Below, in pieces: positions 9,884-19,865 of a DNA stretch of 64,000 bases. The notes beneath the pieces were generated by a model. The model did not search any database and was not told where the DNA came from. It worked only from the letters and a program-made list of their open reading frames with translations. The stretch's first letter is position 1. The number at the start of each line of letters is the position of its first letter. The DNA is from Vicinamibacterales bacterium (GTDB lineage: Bacteria; Acidobacteriota; Vicinamibacteria; Vicinamibacterales; UBA2999). The stretch lies in assembly GCA_030680175.1 (NCBI GenBank), contig JAUXWO010000051.1:1-64000 (forward strand). The letters are read 5' to 3'. The translations under genes were made by a program, and so were the position numbers.

Positions 9884-10399
9884 ATGGGCCGGTGGATTCT
9901 TGGTGTGATCGTCGCCTTGGTGCTCGCGGTGCCTGGAATGGCACAGCAGGGTACGTTTGTGCGGACCGAGCGCCTGGGCCTGCCGGCGGTCGAGGAGGGT
10001 GTCGGCGCCTTCGGCGCCTCGACAAACGCGATCATCGGCACCGCGCGGGGCGCCGACCGCAGTCCCATCCCCGAGGCGCAGCTGCAGTTGCGCGACCTGC
10101 GCGGCGGCCAGGTCGTCGAGCGCGCCACGGCTGACGCCGAGGGGCGATTTGCCTTCCGCTCGCTCGAACCCGGCACCTACATCATCGAGATGACGCTCAT
10201 CGACGGCAGCGTGGTCGCCCTCAGCGAGGCGGTCACGATCGGTTCGGGCGAGATCATCCAGACCCTCGTGCAGCTCGCCAGCCGCACCCGTACGTTCGGG
10301 TGGTGGCTCGGCAGCACGACTTCGAGCGCGCTCGCGTCTGCCGCCAGCCTTGGCGTGCTGTCCGTGGAACCTGGCGCGCCCGCCAGCCCAGTGTCATGA
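9884..10399 (+). CDS. secreted carboxypeptidase-regulatory-like (Ig-fold) protein
   Basis: A 171-residue protein with a signal peptide (MGRWILGVIVALVLAVPGMA, cleavage before QQ). A single CarboxypepD_reg-like domain spans about 50-125: 'IIGTARGADRSPIPEAQLQLRDL ... ATADAEGRFAFRSLEPGTYIIEM', the pattern of a pre-albumin-like beta sandwich. The ATG at 9884 was preferred to the upstream TTG (9851) because it places the signal peptide at the very N-terminus. Its stop overlaps the start of the tyrosine kinase gene by 4 bp (ATGA), so the two are probably translationally coupled and the protein may assist envelope polysaccharide assembly. Confidence 0.82.
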   Translation: MGRWILGVIVALVLAVPGMAQQGTFVRTERLGLPAVEEGVGAFGASTNAIIGTARGADRSPIPEAQLQLRDLRGGQVVERATADAEGRFAFRSLEPGTYIIEMTLIDGSVVALSEAVTIGSGEIIQTLVQLASRTRTFGWWLGSTTSSALASAASLGVLSVEPGAPASPVS

Positions 10400-12657
10400 G
10401 CCACACGCCCGCCGACTCCACACCGGCCGCCGCGACCTCGTCCGGTTCGCAGTTCCAAGGTCTCGGCCTGCCGCGCGAGCCGCACCTGCTCGACAAGCTG
10501 ACGGTGATCCACAAGCACCGCCGGCCGGTGATTATCGTGTTCCTCGCGGTGCTCGGCTGGTTCATGCTCGACAGCTACACCACGATTCCGCAGTACCGCG
10601 CCTCTGCGCGGCTGATGATCGAAGAGGAGTCGTCGGGGGTCAGCGCGGCGGCCGCGGGCGATCTGGCGCAGGCGATCTTCTACCAGGATCCCGAGATCTA
10701 CTTCCAGACGCAGTACCGGGTGCTGCGCGGCCGCGAACTCGCGCGGCGCGTGGCGGGGGCGCTCGATCTGTCGCGGGTACCGGAATTCAACGGCCAGGGT
10801 GCGAAGCCGACCCCGCTCGCCGAGGGCATCTCGACGGTGAAGTCGGCGCTCCGGGCCCCCCTGCGGTGGGTGGCCCCGGCCGACCCGGGCGCGCCGATCG
10901 AACCCCCCGCCGTGAACGAATCGGCAATCGAGCGCGCGTACGTCGATGGCCTCCTCAGCCGCATCGGCGTGGAGCCGGTGCGGGGCAGCCGCCTCGTGGA
11001 CATCTCGTTCCAGGCGGCCGATCCGGAATTTGCCGCCCGCGCCATCAACACGCTCGCGGAGCAGTACGTCACCCAGAACCTGGAGTTCAAGGTTCAGGAG
11101 ATCCAGAAGAGCCTCGAGTACCTCGCGCAGGAGCGCCGCCGCCAGCAGGCCGTCGTGCAGGCGAGCGAGCGCGCGCTCGCCGAGTACCGCGAGCAGCAGA
11201 ACGCCCTCTCGCTCGACAGCAGCCAGAACATCGTCGTCTCACGGTTGAACTCCCTCAACGACTCCGCGGTGCGGGCACGGACGGAGCGGATGCAGCGGGA
11301 GACGCTGTGGCGGCAGGTGCAGCAGGCCGGCAACGACCGCGACTCCCTGTCGTCGATCGTGCAGAACACGTTCATCCAGACGCTCAAGGGGCGCCTGACC
11401 GATCTCGAACGCGACCGCACGCGGCTCTCGGAGCGCTACGGCGAACGCCACCCCGAGATGGAGGCGATTCGCGTCAGCATCGCGAACGCCGAACGCCAGC
11501 TCGCCAACGAGATCGACCGCGCCGTGCAGACGATTCGCAGCGAGTACGAGGCGGCCGCCACCCAGGAGCGCGAGCTCGCCCGGGCCCTCGAGGAGCAGAA
11601 GACCGCCGCGATGGACCTCAACTCCAAGCGTATCGACTACACGGTGATCGAGCGCGAAGCCGAGACCAACCGCGAGCTGTACAACTCCCTGCTGCAGCGC
11701 GAGAAGGAACTCCAGGTCATCGCCAACAGCCGCGCCAACAACGTACGGATCATCGACCGTGCCGAGGTCCCCAGCGGACCGTTCACGCCGAACCACCGCC
11801 GCGACTGGCTGCTGGCGCTGCTGTTCGCCACCGTCTTCGGGTGCGCTATCGCCTTCGGCCTCGACTACCTCGACGACACCGTCAAGACGCCCGACGACAT
11901 CGCGCGGCGGCTGAAGCTCCGTTTCCTCGGCCTGGTGCCCTCGGTGAGCGGCGACCGCCACCCGCTGCTGTCCGGCCCGGTGCCGCATGACTTCGGCGAA
12001 GCCTTCCGCGCGCTGCGCACGGCGCTCGTGTCCCAGGCGACGGCCGATGGCCCCAAGGTCATCTCCGTGACCAGCGCCCAGCCGCTCGAAGGCAAGACGA
12101 CGACGGCGGTGAACCTGGCGATGGCGCTGGCCGTCGGCGGCTCGCGGGTGCTGCTGGTCGACGCCGACATGCGCCGGCCCAGTGTGCACAAGGCGCTCCG
12201 CATCGCCAACGACCGGGGCCTGTCGCAGCTGCTCGCCGGCCAGGTGCGCATGCGCGAAGTCGTCAACCGCACGCACGACCCGAACCTGCTGGTCATCACG
12301 GCCGGACGCACGCCCTCGAATCCGTCCGAGCTGCTCTCGGCCGACCGGATGCGGGCGCTCGTGCACGGGCTCGAGAGCGGGCCGTTCGACTGGGTCATCA
12401 TCGACACGCCGCCGGTGCTCGCCGTCACGGATGCCGTCATCGTGGCGCCGCTTGTCGCCGGCGTGGTCTTCGTCGTGGGCTCCGAGATGACCCGCTGGCA
12501 GCTCGCCGAGCGCGCCGTGCAGACGCTGCTGTCCGGCAACCCGCGCTCGGTCGTCGCCGTACTCAACAAGGTGGACTTCGCGCGGAACCGCTACTACTAC
12601 TCCCGCTACTACGGGCATCAGTACAAGAGCTACTACGCCGAAGCGCCGGCGGCCTGA
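10396..12657 (+). CDS. polysaccharide co-polymerase / tyrosine autokinase (Wzc-like)
   Basis: A 753-residue bacterial tyrosine kinase of the PCP-2a class. A Wzz-type domain with TM1 at about 44-60 (VIIVFLAVLGWFML), a long periplasmic coiled coil (about 230-430), GNVR-like motif and TM2 around 475-490 are followed by a cytoplasmic ATPase. Walker A ends GKT at 566-568, Walker A' is VLLVDADMRRPS near 586-597, and Walker B is WVIIDTPP near 665-672. The C-terminus carries a tyrosine cluster (RYYYSRYYGHQYKSYY), the autophosphorylation tail. It would control chain length and export of the polysaccharide built by the minus-strand locus starting at 64000. Confidence 0.95.
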   Translation: MSHTPADSTPAAATSSGSQFQGLGLPREPHLLDKLTVIHKHRRPVIIVFLAVLGWFMLDSYTTIPQYRASARLMIEEESSGVSAAAAGDLAQAIFYQDPEIYFQTQYRVLRGRELARRVAGALDLSRVPEFNGQGAKPTPLAEGISTVKSALRAPLRWVAPADPGAPIEPPAVNESAIERAYVDGLLSRIGVEPVRGSRLVDISFQAADPEFAARAINTLAEQYVTQNLEFKVQEIQKSLEYLAQERRRQQAVVQASERALAEYREQQNALSLDSSQNIVVSRLNSLNDSAVRARTERMQRETLWRQVQQAGNDRDSLSSIVQNTFIQTLKGRLTDLERDRTRLSERYGERHPEMEAIRVSIANAERQLANEIDRAVQTIRSEYEAAATQERELARALEEQKTAAMDLNSKRIDYTVIEREAETNRELYNSLLQREKELQVIANSRANNVRIIDRAEVPSGPFTPNHRRDWLLALLFATVFGCAIAFGLDYLDDTVKTPDDIARRLKLRFLGLVPSVSGDRHPLLSGPVPHDFGEAFRALRTALVSQATADGPKVISVTSAQPLEGKTTTAVNLAMALAVGGSRVLLVDADMRRPSVHKALRIANDRGLSQLLAGQVRMREVVNRTHDPNLLVITAGRTPSNPSELLSADRMRALVHGLESGPFDWVIIDTPPVLAVTDAVIVAPLVAGVVFVVGSEMTRWQLAERAVQTLLSGNPRSVVAVLNKVDFARNRYYYSRYYGHQYKSYYAEAPAA

Positions 12658-12668
12658 TCAGCCCCGCT

Positions 12669-14051
12669 GTGCCCGTCCAGCGCCTCGCGCTCGCCGCCCT
12701 CCTCGCCGGGACTCTCGCGGCCTTCGGCGGGATCTACCCCTGGGCCACCCCGTTCATCCTCGCCGCCGCCGCGATCGTGTGTGCGCTCGGCGGGGCCGAG
12801 TCCTGGCGCGTGGCGCCGGACACGCGCGGCCTGCATCTGGCCTTTGGCTGGCTCGTCGCCGCCGTGGCCCTGCAGCTCCTCCCGTTGCCCGGCCTCGTGC
12901 GCGGCTGGCTCTCCCCCGCCGCCGACACGCTGACCGCGCGCCTCCGCGTGGACGCCCTCCTGCACGACGCGGGCGAGATGGCGGCGCTGTCGATCGACCC
13001 GCGCGCCACGCTCCACGCGCTCGCCCTGCTGCTGGCCGTGGGCTTGACGTACCGCGCCGCCCTGACGGTCTTCGCGGGTGGCGGCCTGCGCCAGCTCACG
13101 CGCATCCTCGCCTGGACGGGGGTCGTTGTGGCGGGCGTCGCCATCGTCCAGCGCGCGGTGTCGCCCGGCCGGATCTACGGCTACTGGGTGCCGGACGACA
13201 TCGGCGCGCAGCCCTTCGGGCCGGTCGTGAACCGCAACCACCTCGTCGCCTGGTTCCTGATGGCGAGCGCCCTCGCCTGCGGGTACATGGTGGCGCGGCT
13301 CCGCACCCGGCTCGACGGTCCCGTCGTCGGCGCCTCGTGGCGGCACGTGTTGCGCCGGGTGCTCGATTCGGGGGCCCCCTCGATGGCGCTGGCCTGGGCG
13401 GTGATGGCCGCCACGATCACCGTCTCGCGATCGCGGTCGGGGCTGATCGGGCTGGCCGTGGCCGTCGCCGTGCTGTGGCGCGGCGGCGCGACGCGCGACT
13501 GGCATCCCCGCCTCGCGACCGTGGTGGCGCTGCTGCTCTCGGCCGGGATCGGCCTTGCGTTGCTCGCGGGGGACGTCCCCGCGATCACCAGCCGCTTCGC
13601 CGCGGGCCTGGGCGGCGCCGAGACCGACCGCACGGCGATCTGGCGCGAGACGCTGCCGATCGTGTCGGACTTCCGGCTCACAGGCACGGGCGCCGGCACG
13701 TTCGGCATGGCGATGGCCGGCTACCAGCAGACGCTCCCGGTGTTTTCGCACCTCGACAGCGTCGTGCGCTTCAATCACGCCCACAACCACTACCTGCAGG
13801 TCGCCGCCGAAGGCGGCCTGTGGCTGGCCCTGCCCGCCCTCGCGTTGCTGGTGGCCTTCGGGCGCCTCGCCCGGACGCGCATGCGGCAGGAGCGCGGTGA
13901 AGCCCTGTGGCTGCGGCTCGGGGCGTTCGCCGGCCTGATGGCGGTCGCCGTCCAGAGCCTCTGGGAGATCCCCGTGACCATGCCCGCCAACGCCCTGCTC
14001 GCCGCGACGATGGCCGCGGTGGTGACGTACCGCCGTAACGGACACGAGTAG
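12669..14051 (+). CDS. O-antigen ligase/polymerase family membrane protein
   Basis: A 460-residue multi-pass membrane protein with a GTG start, 11 bp after the kinase gene. The central region has the RSRSGLIGLAVAVAVL motif of the Wzy_C/O-antigen ligase family, followed by a periplasmic loop ending in HAHNHYLQVAAEGGLW, the conserved His/Asn-rich motif of the large loop. Family members either attach polysaccharide to a lipid carrier or polymerise repeat units; which applies cannot be told from sequence. A second polymerase-like protein is encoded at 35237-36658. Confidence 0.9.
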   Translation: MPVQRLALAALLAGTLAAFGGIYPWATPFILAAAAIVCALGGAESWRVAPDTRGLHLAFGWLVAAVALQLLPLPGLVRGWLSPAADTLTARLRVDALLHDAGEMAALSIDPRATLHALALLLAVGLTYRAALTVFAGGGLRQLTRILAWTGVVVAGVAIVQRAVSPGRIYGYWVPDDIGAQPFGPVVNRNHLVAWFLMASALACGYMVARLRTRLDGPVVGASWRHVLRRVLDSGAPSMALAWAVMAATITVSRSRSGLIGLAVAVAVLWRGGATRDWHPRLATVVALLLSAGIGLALLAGDVPAITSRFAAGLGGAETDRTAIWRETLPIVSDFRLTGTGAGTFGMAMAGYQQTLPVFSHLDSVVRFNHAHNHYLQVAAEGGLWLALPALALLVAFGRLARTRMRQERGEALWLRLGAFAGLMAVAVQSLWEIPVTMPANALLAATMAAVVTYRRNGHE

Positions 14052-14090
14052 ACGCCGGCCGGCTGTCGGCGATCGGCAATCGGCGATCAG

Positions 14091-14250
14091 CTTTCGGCTT
14101 TCGGCTTTCGGCTTTCGGCTTTCGGCTTTCGGCTTCCAGCTGACCGGTTCACCGCCCACCGTCCACCGCCCACCGTTCACTACCCACTACCCACCACCCA
14201 CTACCCACCGCCCACTACCCACCACCCACAACCCACCGCCCACTACCCAC
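14091..14250. repeat. two adjacent microsatellite arrays
   Basis: Six exact copies of a 7-bp unit, CTTTCGG, run from 14091 to about 14132. A looser array of 7-bp CCCACTA/CCCACC(G/A) units covers about 14151-14250. Together they fill most of the gap between the ligase-like gene and the hairpin at 14256. The reverse strand of the first array is GCCGAAAG repeats. No gene is supported here. Confidence 0.9.
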
Positions 14251-14255
14251 CCCGT

Positions 14256-14296
14256 ACACACGCAAGGCCCCGGGGGAGCCGGGGCCTTACGTGTGT
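14256..14296. terminator. strong bidirectional hairpin, probable terminator
   Basis: An 18-nt arm (14256-14273, ending GGCCCCGG) pairs with 14279-14296 (CCGGGGCC...) with one mismatch and a 5-nt loop GGGAG. It lies between the convergent ends of the plus-strand ligase-like gene (stop 14051) and the minus-strand giant gene (stop 14313). There is no obvious T-run on either side, so termination may be factor-assisted. Confidence 0.75.
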
Positions 14297-14312
14297 CGCC
14301 CCGAGATGGGGC

Positions 14313-17300
14313 TCAGGGAACGAGGTAGCCGTTGTCCGCGGTGCCGTCGACGAAGTTGTTGTTGATCTTGTCGACGACGGTGTTCAGGTCACCGATCTTG
14401 ACGCCCGAGGGCAACGCCCCCGTGTTTCCGCCAAGCACCTGGTTCGCCAGCGCGAGCACCTGGTTCACGGTGGAGCCGGCCAGCTTGCCGGCGCTCACAC
14501 GGAGACTGCCGAGCCCGCTTCTGGTGACGCCAGCGCTCGAGAAGTCCACGCTCAGCCTGAGTGCCAGCACCTGGCCCGCGAGGTTCGTGATCTTCTTCGT
14601 CGGGTTGACTTCGCTCTTCTTCAGGGCCGCCACAGTGCCGCCCTGCGGAAGGAACGCCCGCACGGCGGCGGCGGAGGTGAACCGCAGCGTCTTGCTGCCA
14701 CCGATGGTCACCCCGGCGCTGCCGTAGATGCTGCCGAAGTTCGCGTCGAGAAGCGAACCCGGGCCGCTCGTCGACGGCGAGCCCCAGCCCCCCTGTGACT
14801 GCGTCCGGTAGGAGCCCGACGACGGCGGCGGGGTCGACAGCGTCACCGTCACGGTGAACGTCGTCGTCGCGGTGCTCCCGGCCGTATCGGTCGCGGTGCA
14901 CGTCACCGTGGTCGTGCCCACCGGGAACACGCTGCCGCTCGCGGGAGCGCAGGCGACCGTCACCGGTCCGTCGGCGCCGGTCGCCGACGGCGCGGCGTAG
15001 CTGACCGCCTGGCCGTCAGGGTCAGTGGTGGACACCGTCTGGTTCGGCGCCGGGTCGATCACCGGCGGCGTCGTGTCGCCACCGCCGCCGCCCGGGGCCA
15101 CCGGTTCGCCGGTCATCGAGTTGTAGCGGACGCCGCTGTCGACCGGCGGCGTGCCACGCTGGTCGTGCGGGACGCCGATGAAGACAGTCCCGCTGCACGC
15201 GGCCCCCGACGGGTCGGTGGCCGTGAAGCGGATCTCGTAGACCCGGCCGTCACCGTCGCCCATGCGCTCGGCGCGCACCCAGGGCTGGCCGTCGGGCAGG
15301 ACACCACCGTCGACGTTGGTGTTGCCGTCGCCCTGCGTGTTGGTCGGCTCATCCTGCCAGATCGAGTCCACAGTGAGGGTGAGGGTGTCCCCGTCCGGAT
15401 CCACAATCCCGAGGATCGAGATCGGCACCACGCGGTGGTTCGGCGGCCACGCGATGAACTGCGGGCTGCCGTAGGCGTCGCCACAGAACGGCGCCTGGTT
15501 CGACGGCAGCACGGTGATCGTCACCGTGGCCGGCGCGCTCTGGAGCTGGCCGTCAGTGGCGATGTAGGTGAACGCGTCGGTCCCGACGAAGCCCGGGGCC
15601 GGCGTGTAGGTGATGCGCCCGTCAACGCCCACCACCGCGGTGCCATTCGCCGGCGTGGAGACGCTCGCGACGCTCAGGGTGTCGCCGTCCGCATCGGTGT
15701 CGTTGGCGAGCACGTCGATCACGACGGCCGCACCGGCAATCACCGAGGCCGCGTCGTTCACCGCGACCGGCGCATCGTTGACCGGCGTCACGATGATGGT
15801 GATGACCGCCGTGGCGGTGCCCCCCTGCCCATCGCTCACCTGCACGGTCACCTCGTCGGTGCCGTGGAAGTCTGCCTCAGGCGTGTAGGTCAGTACGCCG
15901 TCCACGATCACGACGGTGCCGTCCACGGGCCCACTCAGCACGGTATAGGTGAGCGTGTCTCCGTCCACGTCCGTCGCGCCGAGCGTGACGTCAACCGGCG
16001 TGTCCTCGGGCGTTTCGACGCCCTGATCCGCGATGACGGGCGCGTCGTTGACCGGCGTCACGATGATGGTGATCGTGGCCGTGGCGCTGCCGCCCTTGTC
16101 ATCGGTCACCAGCACCGTGAAGGTGTCGGTGCCGTGGAAGTCCGCGGCGGGCGTGTAGTCGATGCTCCCGCCCGTCAGGACCGCGGTCCCGTGCGCGGGG
16201 CCGCTGACGATGGCGTAGCTCAACGGGTTGCCGTCCGGGTGCGAGGCCCCGATGGCAATCGCGATCGGCGTGTCCTCGGGCGTCGTCACCGTCTGGTCGC
16301 TCACGCTCGGCGGGTCGTCCACCGGCGCGACGATGATGGTGATCGTCGCCGTCGCCGTGCCGCCGGCGCCGTCGCTGACCTCGACCGTCACGCTGTCGGT
16401 GCCGTTGAAGTTCGGCGCGGGCGTGTAGGTCAGCACGCCGTCCACGATCGCGACGGTGCCGTTCGCCGGTCCGCTCGTGATCGTGTAGGCGAGCGTGTCG
16501 CCGTCCACGTCGGTCGCGCCGAGCGGCACGTCAATCGGCGTGTCTTCCGGGGTCGTCACGCTCTGGTCGGCGATCACGGGCGCGTCGTTCACCGGCGTGA
16601 CGATGATGGTCACCGTCGCCGTGGTGACGCCGCCCTGCCCATCGCTCACCTGCACGGTGACCGTGTCGGTGCCGTGGAAGTCCGCCGCGGGCGTGTAGGT
16701 CAGGACGTTACCGACGAGCACGGCGGTGCCGTTCGCCGGCCCGCCCGTGATCGTGAACGTGAGCGGGTCGCCGTCCACGTCGCTCGCGATGAGCGTGACG
16801 TCCACCGGCGTGTCTTCCGGGGTCGTGGCCGTCTGATCGTCGAACACCGGCGCGTCGTTCACCGGCGTCACCGTGACGGCAATCGTCCCGAACGACGTGC
16901 CGCCGTTGCCGTCGTTCACCTCGAACGTGAAGCTGTCGGGCCCGAAGTAGTTGGCGGCCGGCGTGTAGGTCGCCACGTTGCCGGCCAGCGTCACCGTGCC
17001 GGACGAGGGCCCGGCGGTGACGGTGTAGGTGAGCGCGTCGCCGTCGGGATCGCTGGCCACGAGCGTCACGTCAGCCGGGGTGTCCTCGGCCGTCGTCAGC
17101 GTACCGTCCGACGCGGTGGGCGGGTTGTTGAGGACGAGGCTGATTTCGCGGGCCTGCTCGATGTTGCCCGCCACGTCGCGCGTCCAGTAGCCGAACGTCG
17201 TCGATGCCGGCAGGACGACCGGGCCACTGTAGGCCACGGGCGCGCCCGACACCTGGTAGAAGGTCTGCTTCACCCCGGAGGTCGCATCGGTCGCGGAGAG

Positions 17301-19865
17301 CGTGACCGTCGCCGTGCCGCCAGGGAAGATCCCGCCAGCCGAGCAGTCGAGCGTCGTGGTCCCGTCAGTCCACGTGCAGGCAAGCGTCGTCACCGGGGCG
17401 ACGCGGTCGATATGGACGATGCGGCCGTTCAGCAGCGGATCCGACGACGAGGCGACGCTGGTGTTGCCTGCCAGGTCCTCGAGGCTGAAGACCATCGCGG
17501 GGTTCTCGCCCTCCAGATCGAAGATGAGCGGGACGTTCGATGCTCCGGCCACGCCGTTCACCAGGATCTGGTTCGACGACGTGAAGTTGTCGAAGACGCT
17601 GTATGGCACCGTCACCGACGAGGTGTACCAGCAGTGGCTGCCGGAGGCGTCACTCCAGCACGGGCCGGTCGGCGCCGGGTAGGCAAACGCTGCGCGCGGC
17701 GGCGTCAGGTCCAGCGTCACCACGATCTGCTGGCGCGTCGTCCGGTTGCCTGCGGCATCCTGCGTCCAGTACTCGAGGATGTTGTAACCCTCGGCCCAAT
17801 CGGCCACGGGGACTTCCACGTCATAGGTCGCGGGGTACGGGAAGCCCACCGGATCGCCGTCCGCCAACCCAGGCCCGTCGCAGTTGATCGGCGCGCCCGG
17901 GAAGTCATCGCAGCCGATGAAGGAATCATCCTCGAATGCGAGCGGGCCGTACACCCACTGCCAGTAGATCCGCTTGATGCCCGCCGCCGGCAGGCCCGCG
18001 CGCGGGTCGTCGACGTTGGTCGAGTCCACGACATCTTCGGCAAACAGGCCGAGCGTGACTTCCTCGTTGTAGAACACCCGCGGCGCCGGGTTGACGACCT
18101 CCGCGGTGATCGCTGGCAGCCCGGTCTCGCACTCGGCGCAGCCGACCGTGGCCTCCGACGTGCGGCTCGAACTCGCACTGGTCATCCCGTCATTGCCGTC
18201 GGCCGTCAACTCGAACGCCAGCGGGCCTTCGACACGCGCGACGACCGTGCACCGGAAGCGGTACACGTCGCTCGTGGCCGGGCTCGCGGGGGCGATGGGC
18301 CGAATCAGCCCGATCTCGCCAGACGACCCCAGGGACGTGTGCAGCGCCGTGGGGATCCAGCCGACGAGTTCGGGACCGACGGGCGCATCATCGAAGAGGA
18401 ACGGCCCCTGGCTGTCGCTGACCGCGCAGCCCGGAATCACGTTCTGCACCGCGGGCCGGCCCTCGGGAACGATGACACTGAATTCGACCGCCACCGTGTC
18501 GCCCTCGACCGCGCCCACACTCAAGGTGGCGCCGGGCCGCAGCACGTCGGGGGCGTGGGCGCGGGGCCCTGCCACCGAGACGTCGACGATGGCGAGGCTT
18601 GGAATCTGGAAGATCTCGATCTCGTGGTTCGCCGTGTCCACGACGATCAGACGGCCGAACGCGTCCTCGACGACGCCGCGCGGGTACCCGTTCAGGCCCC
18701 CCTGGGCGTTCAGTTCGAACAAGAATGTCGCCGTCGCCGGGCCGTCCGCCGGGTAGTCCGGCTGGAACACGACGAGACGCTGGTTGTCGGTGTCGCCCAC
18801 AATGATGCGGCCGCGGCTGTCCACCGTCACGGAGAATGGACTCTGCAGGTCGGCGCGGCTCGGCGCCGCGAAGCTCGCCGGGCGGCCGAAGGTCAGCACG
18901 GGCGTCATCGTCGGGATGCCCGCCGGGTGGTCTTCGTCAATCGAGAAGGGGATGATGCCGTCGTTCGGATCGCCGTCCACGAGCAGCCCGTTCGCGCTGG
19001 TGTTCCACACGACGATTCGACTGTTGTCGAGGTCGGCGACCAGCAGGTGGCTGCCCGTACGGTCGTACGAGAGGCCCGTCGCCAGCAGCAGGCTGCCCGG
19101 CACGGCGTCGCCCACGGGCGCCTCGTAGCGATCGAGCCAGCTGCCGTCGACGGCGCTCAGGAAGGCGATGTTGTTGACGGCCGAGCCGAAGTCGATCCCG
19201 TTGACCGCGATCGTCCCCTGCACGCCCCACGCGGTGCCCGGAAGCACGTCGATGCCGTACACCTTGAAGCCGACCGGGAGGGTGGCGAGAATCTGACCCG
19301 CCGGATCGAACACCACCACGCGATCGTTGCCGTAGTCGGCGACGAACACATTGCCGGCCGTGTCCACCGCGAGGTGATCCGGCAGCAGCAGGTTGTCGGA
19401 GTTCCACTCGGCGCCAGGCACGTCCACTTCCGCCCAGCCGTAGCCGTCGAGCGGGTCGTCGTCGGCGGCCGCGGGGTCGAAGCGATACACCACGACGCGA
19501 TGATTGAAGCTGTCGGTGACGTAGAGGCGGTAGTCGTTCGGGTTGACCGGGAAGCCATTCGCGCCGAGCGGCCCGGTCTGATAGAGCGCGACGTCCACCG
19601 GGTACATCAACTCACCCGGGCCAGGCGCCGGGTCGCTGCAGCCCTGGTAGCTATAGGTGTTGAAGTTGTAGAAGTCGATGCACGCTGGTGTCGTCCCGAA
19701 CGAGGGCAGGGCCTGCCAGATCTCGCCCTCGAATCCGGGCTCGAACACGAGCGTGCCGCCCTGTCCGTGGCCGGGCATCGGCGCGAGAACGAGGCCCACG
19801 GCCATCAGGAGGCCCAGGGTGAGCGCTCGAAGGCGCGTGCGCAAGTTCATGGGCTGACGCATCAT
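14313..19865 (-). CDS. giant secreted NHL-repeat / cadherin-like repeat protein
   Basis: An 1850-residue exported protein with a Sec signal (LRALTLGLLMAVGLVLAP, cleavage near GHGQ). Residues about 90-430 carry NHL-type beta-propeller repeats ('SRGRIIVGDTDNQRLVVFQ', 'AFGRLIVVDTANHEIEIFQ'). A middle region of Ig/bacterial surface domains follows (about 430-910). From about 910 to 1450 there are six tandem repeats of about 90 residues with the signature PEDTPxDVxLxAxDxDGDxLTYTxxxGPxxG, each joined by TPVNDAP: the tandem-95/bacterial cadherin-like type. A HYR domain lies near 1590-1680. The C-terminal ~150 residues are not recognised. A likely cell-surface or matrix adhesin. No sorting signal was seen. 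Confidence 0.92.
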   Translation of the reverse strand: MMRQPMNLRTRLRALTLGLLMAVGLVLAPMPGHGQGGTLVFEPGFEGEIWQALPSFGTTPACIDFYNFNTYSYQGCSDPAPGPGELMYPVDVALYQTGPLGANGFPVNPNDYRLYVTDSFNHRVVVYRFDPAAADDDPLDGYGWAEVDVPGAEWNSDNLLLPDHLAVDTAGNVFVADYGNDRVVVFDPAGQILATLPVGFKVYGIDVLPGTAWGVQGTIAVNGIDFGSAVNNIAFLSAVDGSWLDRYEAPVGDAVPGSLLLATGLSYDRTGSHLLVADLDNSRIVVWNTSANGLLVDGDPNDGIIPFSIDEDHPAGIPTMTPVLTFGRPASFAAPSRADLQSPFSVTVDSRGRIIVGDTDNQRLVVFQPDYPADGPATATFLFELNAQGGLNGYPRGVVEDAFGRLIVVDTANHEIEIFQIPSLAIVDVSVAGPRAHAPDVLRPGATLSVGAVEGDTVAVEFSVIVPEGRPAVQNVIPGCAVSDSQGPFLFDDAPVGPELVGWIPTALHTSLGSSGEIGLIRPIAPASPATSDVYRFRCTVVARVEGPLAFELTADGNDGMTSASSSRTSEATVGCAECETGLPAITAEVVNPAPRVFYNEEVTLGLFAEDVVDSTNVDDPRAGLPAAGIKRIYWQWVYGPLAFEDDSFIGCDDFPGAPINCDGPGLADGDPVGFPYPATYDVEVPVADWAEGYNILEYWTQDAAGNRTTRQQIVVTLDLTPPRAAFAYPAPTGPCWSDASGSHCWYTSSVTVPYSVFDNFTSSNQILVNGVAGASNVPLIFDLEGENPAMVFSLEDLAGNTSVASSSDPLLNGRIVHIDRVAPVTTLACTWTDGTTTLDCSAGGIFPGGTATVTLSATDATSGVKQTFYQVSGAPVAYSGPVVLPASTTFGYWTRDVAGNIEQAREISLVLNNPPTASDGTLTTAEDTPADVTLVASDPDGDALTYTVTAGPSSGTVTLAGNVATYTPAANYFGPDSFTFEVNDGNGGTSFGTIAVTVTPVNDAPVFDDQTATTPEDTPVDVTLIASDVDGDPLTFTITGGPANGTAVLVGNVLTYTPAADFHGTDTVTVQVSDGQGGVTTATVTIIVTPVNDAPVIADQSVTTPEDTPIDVPLGATDVDGDTLAYTITSGPANGTVAIVDGVLTYTPAPNFNGTDSVTVEVSDGAGGTATATITIIVAPVDDPPSVSDQTVTTPEDTPIAIAIGASHPDGNPLSYAIVSGPAHGTAVLTGGSIDYTPAADFHGTDTFTVLVTDDKGGSATATITIIVTPVNDAPVIADQGVETPEDTPVDVTLGATDVDGDTLTYTVLSGPVDGTVVIVDGVLTYTPEADFHGTDEVTVQVSDGQGGTATAVITIIVTPVNDAPVAVNDAASVIAGAAVVIDVLANDTDADGDTLSVASVSTPANGTAVVGVDGRITYTPAPGFVGTDAFTYIATDGQLQSAPATVTITVLPSNQAPFCGDAYGSPQFIAWPPNHRVVPISILGIVDPDGDTLTLTVDSIWQDEPTNTQGDGNTNVDGGVLPDGQPWVRAERMGDGDGRVYEIRFTATDPSGAACSGTVFIGVPHDQRGTPPVDSGVRYNSMTGEPVAPGGGGGDTTPPVIDPAPNQTVSTTDPDGQAVSYAAPSATGADGPVTVACAPASGSVFPVGTTTVTCTATDTAGSTATTTFTVTVTLSTPPPSSGSYRTQSQGGWGSPSTSGPGSLLDANFGSIYGSAGVTIGGSKTLRFTSAAAVRAFLPQGGTVAALKKSEVNPTKKITNLAGQVLALRLSVDFSSAGVTRSGLGSLRVSAGKLAGSTVNQVLALANQVLGGNTGALPSGVKIGDLNTVVDKINNNFVDGTADNGYLVP

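Noticed and set aside
14091-14250. Small repeat-encoded protein on the minus strand (Ala-Glu-Ser-Arg-Lys repeats)
   Set aside because: Microsatellite translation only; no start region or conservation can be shown.
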